Assembly: GCA_031553975.1 (NCBI GenBank)
Contig: JAVBKP010000046.1
Coordinates: forward strand, 1-9,944
Source of the DNA: JAVBKP01 sp031553975
GTDB taxonomy: Bacteria > Bacillota > Clostridia > Peptostreptococcales > Anaerovoracaceae
Length of the DNA: 9,944 bases
Direction of reading: 5' to 3'
The stretch's first letter is position 1; each line of letters opens with the position of its first letter. Shown piece by piece: positions 1 to 6,070 of this stretch. The notes below the pieces were generated by a model, which was not told the origin of the DNA, did no database searches, and was given only the letters and a program-made list of their open reading frames with translations. The position numbers and the translations under genes were made by a program.

Positions 1-1545
1 TTTACAGGCTCCATACTCTACTCACTCTTCAATTTGATTACTGCCCAAGCAGTAATCACAGCAACCTATATAATCGACTTTCTGCTAAAAGTGGTTTTTT
101 TAGCTTTGATTGTCAAGTTCCTACTGGACATGCGCTCACAAGAAAAACTCTTTGCAAAGGCAGATTTGTACAAAGCAAAGGTGCAGACTGAGCCAACAGC
201 AAAACCGATCCCTACACCAATCACCACATTTGCCGATGTAGCGGGCCTCGCCGAGGTAAAGGAGGAACTATATGAGATTGTAGATTTCCTCAAAAATCCA
301 CAAGTGTATAAGGATATGGGCGCCCAGTTGCCTCGGGGTATGCTATTTTACGGTCCTCCAGGTACGGGCAAAACTCTTCTAGCCAAGGCTCTTGCTGGAG
401 AAGGCAAAGCCTCCTTCCATTATGTATGTGGTTCTGAGTTCGTCGAAAAGTATGTGGGCGTTGGTGCCAAACGGGTTCGCGCCCTCTTTGAAAAGGCCAA
501 GCATGTTTCTCCTTCTATTATATTCATAGATGAGATTGATGCTGTAGGTGCCAAGCGCTCCTCCGATGGCAACAACGAAAAGGAGCAAACCCTCAATCAG
601 CTCCTTGTAGAAATGGACGGGTTTGCCACTGATAACAATGTAATTATTGTCGGGGCTACAAATCGCCTCGATTTGCTTGACGAAGCGCTGCTTCGTCCTG
701 GCCGATTTGATAGGCAAATATATATCGGTAGCCCCGACCTAGCCGCAAGGGAACAAATATTGAACGTTCACTTTAAAAATAAGCCCTTGGATGTAGCTGT
801 CACCATGAAGTCTATTGCCAAGAGAACTGTTGGCATGACAGGGGCCCATTTGGCCAGTATAGCCAACGAATCTGCTCTTTTGGCTGTAAGGGCTGGCAGG
901 CAAGTTATAACTGTCTTAGAGGTGGAAAAAGCCATTGAAAAATCTCTGGCAGGTCTAGAGAGAAAAGGTGCCCTCATCACCGATGAAGAAAAGCAAAAGA
1001 TAGCCATTCATGAAGCAGGTCACGCCCTAATGGTGAAATTTTTCACAAATGATGGTGTTGATAAAATCTCAATCATCCCAAGAGGACAGGCGCTTGGCTA
1101 TACCCTACAGATACCCGAAGAGTCAAAAATGCTTATTACCAAAGATGAGCTCTTATCCAAAATCAAAGTCTTCCTCGGCGGTAGAGCCGCAGAAATGTTG
1201 ATTTATAACCAGCTTTCTTCTGGTGCAAGAGATGATATAAAAAAGGCCACTGGCATTGCCAAAGAAATGATATGCGAATTGGGTATGGGCGATTTTGGTC
1301 ATATCACTTTAGATGAAAAACATTCTTATTTTATGTCACAAAAGATCAATGCCCAAGTGCGAGCCTTGATTGATTCCTGCTACCAAGAGGCTTTGTCGGT
1401 CATAACGACCCATAAAGCCATATTGCTCAGTCTGTCTGACGCGTTAATAAAAAATGAGACCCTCAGCGAAGGACAAATAGACGAAATATTAATCTCCTGT
1501 GGATTTAACGCTAGCCCTTGCTTAGAGAACAAAATTGGGGCTTAG
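1..1545 (+). CDS. ftsH: ATP-dependent zinc metalloprotease FtsH, 5' end cut by window edge
   Basis: Membrane-anchored AAA+ protease that unfolds and degrades membrane and regulatory proteins. The frame is open from base 1, and the first in-frame start-like codon (TTG at 34) has no Shine-Dalgarno sequence, so the true start lies upstream. Residues here are counted from that TTG. A transmembrane segment spans about 8-32, probably the second of the two FtsH helices. The AAA domain follows: Walker A GPPGTGKT at 107-114, Walker B IIFIDEID at 162-169, and the second region of homology at 201-227 with arginine fingers R221 and R224. The M41 peptidase has HEAGH at 326-330 and a likely third zinc ligand D401 in GARDD. 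All catalytic residues are present. The pore motif reads KYVG (Y140) where FtsH usually has FVG. The C-terminus ends soon after the peptidase helices, without a long tail. FtsH family membership is certain. Whether this is the main FtsH or a paralogue cannot be judged without the upstream part. Confidence 0.95.
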   Translation, partial: FTGSILYSLFNLITAQAVITATYIIDFLLKVVFLALIVKFLLDMRSQEKLFAKADLYKAKVQTEPTAKPIPTPITTFADVAGLAEVKEELYEIVDFLKNPQVYKDMGAQLPRGMLFYGPPGTGKTLLAKALAGEGKASFHYVCGSEFVEKYVGVGAKRVRALFEKAKHVSPSIIFIDEIDAVGAKRSSDGNNEKEQTLNQLLVEMDGFATDNNVIIVGATNRLDLLDEALLRPGRFDRQIYIGSPDLAAREQILNVHFKNKPLDVAVTMKSIAKRTVGMTGAHLASIANESALLAVRAGRQVITVLEVEKAIEKSLAGLERKGALITDEEKQKIAIHEAGHALMVKFFTNDGVDKISIIPRGQALGYTLQIPEESKMLITKDELLSKIKVFLGGRAAEMLIYNQLSSGARDDIKKATGIAKEMICELGMGDFGHITLDEKHSYFMSQKINAQVRALIDSCYQEALSVITTHKAILLSLSDALIKNETLSEGQIDEILISCGFNASPCLENKIGA

Positions 1546-1555
1546 ATAAAATTGT

Positions 1556-1613
1556 CAAAATGGGGACGGTTCTAAATGACGATTATACGTCATTTAGAAC
1601 CGTCCCTATTTTG
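1556..1613 (+). terminator. 26-bp palindrome after ftsH, probable bidirectional terminator
   Basis: The arms 1556-1581 and 1588-1613 pair over 26 positions with a single G-T mismatch (1562/1607) around a 6-base loop (ATTATA). The inner 19 bp (1563-1581 with 1588-1606) are perfect and begin GGGACGGTT. The outer part is an A4 run opposite a T4 run, so either strand could give a stem followed by U residues. It starts 10 bases after the ftsH stop and lies before the next gene's promoter, which fits a terminator for ftsH. The stem is much longer than a terminator needs, so a REP-like repeat is an alternative. Confidence 0.75.
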
Positions 1614-1670
1614 CATTTTCGCCTTTTTGGTATGCTCATATTTTTTTAATATTACAAAACCCTATTATGA

Positions 1671-1700
1671 TTGAAGTAATACGACAAAATGTACTATAAT
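1671..1700 (+). promoter_or_regulatory. SigA-type promoter for the membrane protein / MATE unit
   Basis: A perfect -10 box TATAAT at 1695-1700 is preceded, with an 18-base spacer, by TTGAAG at 1671-1676 (four of six bases match TTGACA). Transcription would start near 1707, about 23 bases before the TTG start at 1730. It sits between the ftsH terminator and the next gene, where a promoter is expected. I see no clear operator. Confidence 0.65.
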
Positions 1701-1715
1701 ATTATGATAAACTCT

Positions 1716-1722
1716 AGGGAGG
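1716..1722 (+). promoter_or_regulatory. Ribosome binding site deciding the TTG start at 1730
   Basis: AGGGAGG lies 7 bases upstream of the TTG at 1730. This strong site at ideal spacing supports the TTG start for the membrane protein, rather than a later ATG. Confidence 0.8.
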
Positions 1723-1729
1723 TAATATT

Positions 1730-3160
1730 TTGAGCAATTCTTTGCGTGTAAATAAAGTGTATGATTCTTTAATCATATTTTATCTATTGGGCTTTTATGG
1801 CTTAAATGCTCTCTTTCTATCCGACGTCCCTCATATTAACCAACTGGATATTTCCCCGTCCCCTATTCTTGCTTTTTTTCAGTCATATATTTTAGATCAT
1901 GTCCATACTCTTTTTGTATTAAGACTTGTTAGCCTAACCCTAAGTATTTTCGTATTGGTAGCCGTATACTGGCTCACCTGTTATATTATACCACACCATA
2001 TCTGTGGTTTTTTAGCTTGCGTATTCGTCTCCCTAAATATTAGTTTTATCATGGCTGCCCATAACAATGTTACTATTATGGTATGCCTATTGATTTTTCT
2101 GCTGACTTTGCTTTATAATATCATGCATTTTCAAAAGCTACTACAGCGCAACGTAATACTCACAGGTCTATTAACTGGCGCTATGCTACTGTTTAGCATA
2201 TACAGTGTTATGATGTTGTCGGGATTTCTAGTTCTATATCTATTCTATACATTTAGGACTGGGCGTGGTCCTCTTTACATATTTAACTATCTATTTTTTT
2301 CTGCCGTGAGTGGTGCTGGTGCTATGATTTTAAAAATCATGCTTGTTATAAAAATCCCAGAACTGGTGCCTATATGGTCATCCAGTGACAAGTATTTTAC
2401 GTTGCTTGGATTGTTCCCTGAGCTAAAATACATAGCCAGCCCTTTGGTTTATATACCTCCAGTGCAGTTTCCTGCCATTCTTAGCTGCGTAGGCATCATC
2501 GCTTCTCTGTATTTAATATTAAAAGAGAGAAGTTTAGAAATAAGATACCCACTAACTGGTATACTGTATACAATTTTAGGTTTTACTTTGGCCCTACTAT
2601 TTCTGCGCACTCTACACCCTGCTGGACTACTATTCATCTTAATCCCTGCTAGCATCGCTTTGTCCTATGCGATTATCAATATCCCGAACAAATTTTTCTT
2701 CACCACAGCGTTTATACTCATTAGTGTGCTCATGATTAATTCTATTCTGGCTATTATGCCATTCATGAAAGAATCTTACGGCTCCTACCTTTCAAAAATA
2801 CATACGGAAATATCAGAAGACGCGAAAATACTAGCACCCTTTAGTGCCATCTTCGCAGTGGATACTGGAAATATATTTTTCTATCATGATATTGAGGATA
2901 CGGAGACTATATCGGATTACATTAGCAAAAGTGGTATTGAATATATTGTTCTCCCAGAGGATTTATCCATGGCAAAGGCCGCTGAACCGGCATTTAAAGC
3001 TGCCTATGGGAATTTAGCATATTACTCCGATCTAATGAAATTCGTCAAAGAACATTGTTCCCTCATAGATGAATTTCAAAGTAGTTACTCAATGGATATG
3101 CCCGAGTATATTTGGCAAAAGCGTTGGGAAATCCAAATTTTTAAAGTAAATGAACTTTAG
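1730..3160 (+). CDS. Polytopic membrane protein, GT-C glycosyltransferase-like (GT39/ArnT-like architecture), function unknown
   Basis: A 476-residue integral membrane protein starting at TTG with a strong ribosome binding site. Hydrophobic segments lie at about 12-31, 59-86, 90-110, 114-131, 142-173, 182-207, 248-264, 274-293, 297-317 and 322-344. A soluble tail of about 130 residues follows, containing GIEYIVLP at 402-409. The layout resembles GT-C enzymes that move sugars from polyprenyl-phosphate donors on the outer face of the membrane: a short loop after the first helix, an RLVSLTLSIFVL-type helix, an LHPAGLLFILIPA helix near 295-307, and a small C-terminal domain with a GxxYxxxP-like strand. 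The first outer loop, which normally carries the catalytic Asp/Glu, is very short here (about 31-45; D32, H35 and D40 are the only candidates). Enzyme activity is therefore doubtful. The gene leads a two-gene unit with a MATE transporter 22 bases downstream. The family call is inference from architecture. Confidence 0.55.
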   Translation: MSNSLRVNKVYDSLIIFYLLGFYGLNALFLSDVPHINQLDISPSPILAFFQSYILDHVHTLFVLRLVSLTLSIFVLVAVYWLTCYIIPHHICGFLACVFVSLNISFIMAAHNNVTIMVCLLIFLLTLLYNIMHFQKLLQRNVILTGLLTGAMLLFSIYSVMMLSGFLVLYLFYTFRTGRGPLYIFNYLFFSAVSGAGAMILKIMLVIKIPELVPIWSSSDKYFTLLGLFPELKYIASPLVYIPPVQFPAILSCVGIIASLYLILKERSLEIRYPLTGILYTILGFTLALLFLRTLHPAGLLFILIPASIALSYAIINIPNKFFFTTAFILISVLMINSILAIMPFMKESYGSYLSKIHTEISEDAKILAPFSAIFAVDTGNIFFYHDIEDTETISDYISKSGIEYIVLPEDLSMAKAAEPAFKAAYGNLAYYSDLMKFVKEHCSLIDEFQSSYSMDMPEYIWQKRWEIQIFKVNEL

Positions 3161-3172
3161 GAGTAGAAAGCC

Positions 3173-3176
3173 GAGG
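3173..3176 (+). promoter_or_regulatory. Ribosome binding site deciding the MATE start at 3183
   Basis: GAGG lies 6 bases before the ATG at 3183. The alternative in-frame ATG at 3150, inside the upstream gene, has no Shine-Dalgarno sequence. The later start also gives a normal MATE N-terminus. Confidence 0.65.
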
Positions 3177-3182
3177 TATTTT

Positions 3183-4562
3183 ATGGCAGTCACCCCCTTG
3201 CAAATAAACAAGAACCAGTTGCATAGATCTTTGTTGACAATAGCCCTTCCTATTGGTCTCCAGGGGCTTATCACCCAGTCCCTCAACTTAGTTGATAATT
3301 TAATGGTAGGACGATTGGGCGAGCTTTCTCTTGCTGCTGTTGGTCTTGCCAATCAAACGTTTTTCTTGCACCTTTTTCTCTCCTTTGGGATAACCAGCGG
3401 TTGTGCTACTTATTTTGCTCAATTTTGGGGCATTAAGGACATAGAGAACATCAAAAGAACATTGGGGTTTTGCGTTACAATTACAATGTCAGCAGGACTT
3501 ATATTCTTTATTGGCGGATTTTTTTTCACGGACCAAATACTACGCATCCTTACCAACAATTTAGATATTATAGCAGAAGGGCGAAGTTTCCTAAAGATTT
3601 TATCCTTTTCGTTCTTGACCACTGGATTTACCTTTCCTTTGCTAGCAGCCCTGAGGGTCACTGAGCAGGCAAAGATTCCTTTGAAAATCAGTATTGTAGT
3701 ATTCACAGTCAATACGGGCCTTGGGTTTTGCCTTATCTTCGGACACCTAGGTCTTCCTGCCTTGGGGGTCAAAGGTGCTGCCATTGGCACTTTGGTCGCT
3801 AGGCTCATAGAATTACTCCTTGTGATTTTTGTTGTCTTCATCAAGAAAAATATAATTAGTGGCAAATTGTCCGAATACATTTCCTATAACAAAGTCCTTG
3901 CCATGAAAATCATCAGGAATGCGCTGCCTACTACTATCAATGAGTTCATGTGGGCTCTTGGTATGACCGCTTATGCTGCTGCTTTTGGAAGGCTTGGGGT
4001 CACAGAATATGCCGCCATTCAGGCAAGCAATACCATAAAGACTCTTTTCACCTGTGCTATTTTTAGTTTGGGCGATGCTGTTTTAATCCTTATTGGCAAA
4101 AGGCTAGGCCGTGGTGAATTTGATCTTGCCTACGCTGAGAGTAAATATTTGATTAAAATCGGAATGCTCCTTGGGGTTTTCACAGGGGGGCTGCTGATTT
4201 TATTTTCACGCTATGTCTTGATGCTATTTGATTTTTCGCCAGAAGGTCTACGGTATGGCACTATTATTCTCATCATATATGGTTGCTTTACGTGGATGTT
4301 TGTATTCAATGCCATAAATATAGTGGGCACCCTCCGATGTGGAGGGGATACTAGATTTGCTATGTTTGCTGAAATAATGACTGTATGGGGTGTCGGGGTT
4401 CCCATTGTATGGATCAGTGCCATATACTTTCATATTCCTGTCTATTATGTGATTTTGCTGCTACAAATGGAGGATGTTGTGAAATTCTTCATACTGCTTC
4501 ATCGCTTTAAGTCAAAAAAATGGATGAATAACCTAGTCAGCGATGTACATCAATCTCACTAA
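3183..4562 (+). CDS. MATE family efflux transporter (NorM-like)
   Basis: A 459-residue, roughly 12-helix transporter of the multidrug and toxin extrusion family, which exports organic cations or other compounds across the cytoplasmic membrane in exchange for Na+ or H+. Family marks are NLVDNLMVGRLGELSLAAVGLANQ-like sequence at 35-58 in the first helices and its repeat in the second half at about 253-282 (NEFMWALG...GRLGVTEYAAIQ). GTLRCGGDTRF at 382-392 is a MATE signature in helix 10. E254 and D389 fall where cation-binding acidic residues sit in NorM-type proteins (by recall, not alignment). The length is typical of the family. I prefer ATG 3183 over ATG 3150, which lacks a ribosome binding site and adds a basic extension. 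The gene follows the GT-C-like gene by 22 bases and probably shares its promoter. Substrate unknown; a link to an envelope precursor is only suggested by the neighbour. Confidence 0.9.
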   Translation: MAVTPLQINKNQLHRSLLTIALPIGLQGLITQSLNLVDNLMVGRLGELSLAAVGLANQTFFLHLFLSFGITSGCATYFAQFWGIKDIENIKRTLGFCVTITMSAGLIFFIGGFFFTDQILRILTNNLDIIAEGRSFLKILSFSFLTTGFTFPLLAALRVTEQAKIPLKISIVVFTVNTGLGFCLIFGHLGLPALGVKGAAIGTLVARLIELLLVIFVVFIKKNIISGKLSEYISYNKVLAMKIIRNALPTTINEFMWALGMTAYAAAFGRLGVTEYAAIQASNTIKTLFTCAIFSLGDAVLILIGKRLGRGEFDLAYAESKYLIKIGMLLGVFTGGLLILFSRYVLMLFDFSPEGLRYGTIILIIYGCFTWMFVFNAINIVGTLRCGGDTRFAMFAEIMTVWGVGVPIVWISAIYFHIPVYYVILLLQMEDVVKFFILLHRFKSKKWMNNLVSDVHQSH

Positions 4563-4613
4563 AAAAGCGGGTCATCTAAAGTTGATTTTTATCTAACTTT
4601 AGATGACCCGCTT
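4561..4613 (-). terminator. Rho-independent terminator of the PBP-holA operon (- strand)
   Basis: The arms 4565-4583 and 4595-4613 form a perfect 19-bp stem with an 11-base loop. Read on the - strand, the stem is followed by a run of T (complement of the A run at 4561-4566), the mark of an intrinsic terminator. It lies 17 bases after the holA stop. On the + strand the stem is followed by GATTAACG, not T residues, so it would terminate the MATE transcript poorly. The T-tract overlaps the MATE stop codon. Confidence 0.85.
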
Positions 4614-4629
4614 GATTAACGCCCGTGTT

Positions 4630-5652
4630 TTACACATTGGCAATAAACAATTCTAATGCAAGCCTTTGATCTAAGAACCCTGTCTTTATGCTTTTGTCTA
4701 TACGGTATGCTTCTTGCAAAATGCTGCTTAGCTTTGCCGTATTATATTTATCTGCATAGCCTACTAGTTTTTTAATAATGAAATCTGGCATGCCCAGCTT
4801 TTGTCTTATTTCTGACATTGGGACGTTATTGTTTTTCATTTCGCTAATTTTAAAAAGATGCTCATATTGTCTGAATAGTAGCGCTAATACGCCATATATA
4901 CCCTCTCCATAGGCCATGAGGCTTGACAGCATTTCTAGCGCGTACATTTTATCTTTTCTGCTAAGGGCATCGATGAGGGCAAAGACATCCCTTTCCACAT
5001 TCCCTGACACAGTTTGTTCTATGTCTTCCTTTTCTATGTTCTCTGAAGACGCGTGATGGCAGACCTTCCGGATGTCATTTTCAAAGTTGAACAGATTGTA
5101 TTCAGACTCTTTGTCGTAGTATCCCGTATTCTCAATGAGACTTTGCACTAAATTAGGTGTAATGAATTTTCCTTTGGCCTTAATCCGCTTTTGAATCCAC
5201 TTCACCAAATCCGCCTCATCTAACTTGCCTAACTCGTAGACAGCTCCTGACTCAGCTATGGTCTTAAAGATTTTTTTCCTTTTGTCTACCTTTTCTCCAC
5301 AAGCGAATACCAAAAGACAGTTTTCTGGCACTTGCTTTAAGTAGGCAAGCAATTCCTTCTCATCCTTCTCATCACCAGAACTGCCATCAAAATTCTTAAA
5401 CATATCCACTATGACTACTTTTCGCTCTGACATCATAGGCAATGTCTCACAGGCATTAATAATAGTCCCGCTGTTCACATCTTGCTGTCCATCTAGTTTG
5501 ATTAAATCAAAGTCCTTAAAGCCATCCTGCACGTATTTGCTTGCCAAGGCCTCCTTCGCCCATTTGACTAAGAATTCTTCTTTTCCATATAACAAGCACA
5601 GGCTCTTTACATTGCTGTCCTTCAAGTCTTTTTCAAACTGTTTGAAACTCAT
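4630..5652 (-). CDS. holA: DNA polymerase III subunit delta
   Basis: A 340-residue clamp-loader subunit that opens the sliding clamp and, with delta' and tau/gamma, loads it on primed DNA. The family pattern is clear: an N-terminal LCLLYGKEEFLVKWA at 18-32 (the degenerate nucleotide-binding start of delta), ETLPMMSERKVVIV at 69-82, LVFACGEKVDKRKKIFKTI near 114-132, a central LIENTGYYDKESEYNLFNFENDIRKV segment, and the C-terminal helical domain with FALIDALSRKDKMYAL and LALLFRQYEHLF. Its length is normal for HolA. The ATG at 5652 has an AGAGG ribosome binding site (complement of 5658-5662) with a 5-base spacer. That site lies inside the end of the upstream gene, whose stop is only 1 base away, so translation is probably coupled. 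In many Firmicutes holA lies next to comEC and rpsT; here two other genes separate it from the comEC-like gene, and rpsT is not adjacent. Confidence 0.95.
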   Translation of the reverse strand: MSFKQFEKDLKDSNVKSLCLLYGKEEFLVKWAKEALASKYVQDGFKDFDLIKLDGQQDVNSGTIINACETLPMMSERKVVIVDMFKNFDGSSGDEKDEKELLAYLKQVPENCLLVFACGEKVDKRKKIFKTIAESGAVYELGKLDEADLVKWIQKRIKAKGKFITPNLVQSLIENTGYYDKESEYNLFNFENDIRKVCHHASSENIEKEDIEQTVSGNVERDVFALIDALSRKDKMYALEMLSSLMAYGEGIYGVLALLFRQYEHLFKISEMKNNNVPMSEIRQKLGMPDFIIKKLVGYADKYNTAKLSSILQEAYRIDKSIKTGFLDQRLALELFIANV

Positions 5653-5653
5653 C

Positions 5654-6070
5654 TTATCCTCTAGATTTTTGGTAAAGTCCTCTACCTACTTTTTTGACGC
5701 CATCTAACTTTTGCACAATCCTATCAATATATATATCTATATCTGCATAGTGCATATTGATACCTTTGCTCTTTAAATATTTCAATAAAGTCAAAAGCCG
5801 TACTGGATATGTTCCAGGATTTTTAAAATATGGGTGTTTTTGCAAAATAGCTATAATTCGTTCTTCATCAAGTGTTACACTACGGGTCTCTCTAAATTTG
5901 TCAAGTTCAGCTTCTACATTGGCAATGACAAAGTCTATATCCTCTGTACCCTTGTCATGTTCCCTAAAAAGTGCCCTTAATTCCCTATAAAAATTAACTT
6001 CCTCCCTCAGATTTTCTTCTCTGAGGGGAATCTTGATATTTATAATCTGTTGTTCACTGCTATCATTCAT
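5654..6070 (-). CDS. Unrecognised 138-residue protein, possible C-terminal winged helix
   Basis: I do not recognise this family. It is a soluble, charged protein with no signal peptide or membrane segment. Residues 13-75 are rich in Glu, Arg and Asp and likely helical, perhaps a short coiled coil. Residues 88-134 look like a helix-turn-helix followed by a wing (RLLTLLKYLKSKGIN, then ADIDIYIDRIVQKL, then GVKKVGRGLYQ), which suggests a small winged-helix fold; this is inference from pattern only. The ATG overlaps the PBP stop codon by one base (TAATG), with AGGA 8 bases upstream (complement of 6079-6082). Its own stop is one base from the holA start. Such tight packing shows it is a real gene co-translated with both neighbours. 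A role in cell wall, replication or regulation cannot be chosen from the sequence. Confidence 0.8.
   Translation of the reverse strand: MNDSSEQQIINIKIPLREENLREEVNFYRELRALFREHDKGTEDIDFVIANVEAELDKFRETRSVTLDEERIIAILQKHPYFKNPGTYPVRLLTLLKYLKSKGINMHYADIDIYIDRIVQKLDGVKKVGRGLYQKSRG

Noticed and set aside
34..36. TTG as the real start of ftsH
   Set aside because: It has no ribosome binding site, the frame is open to base 1, and starting there would leave out the first transmembrane helix and outer domain usual in FtsH.
379..717. 112-codon open frame antisense to the ftsH AAA domain
   Set aside because: It lies opposite highly conserved Walker A, Walker B and SRH motifs, so it is a by-product of the conserved coding strand.
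3150..3152. ATG at 3150 as the MATE start, overlapping the upstream gene
   Set aside because: It has no Shine-Dalgarno sequence, while ATG 3183 has GAGG at 6 bases and gives a normal N-terminus.
3419..3880. 153-codon open frame on the - strand inside the MATE gene
   Set aside because: It lies wholly antisense to a well-supported gene, has no recognisable domain, and its composition fits a shadow frame.
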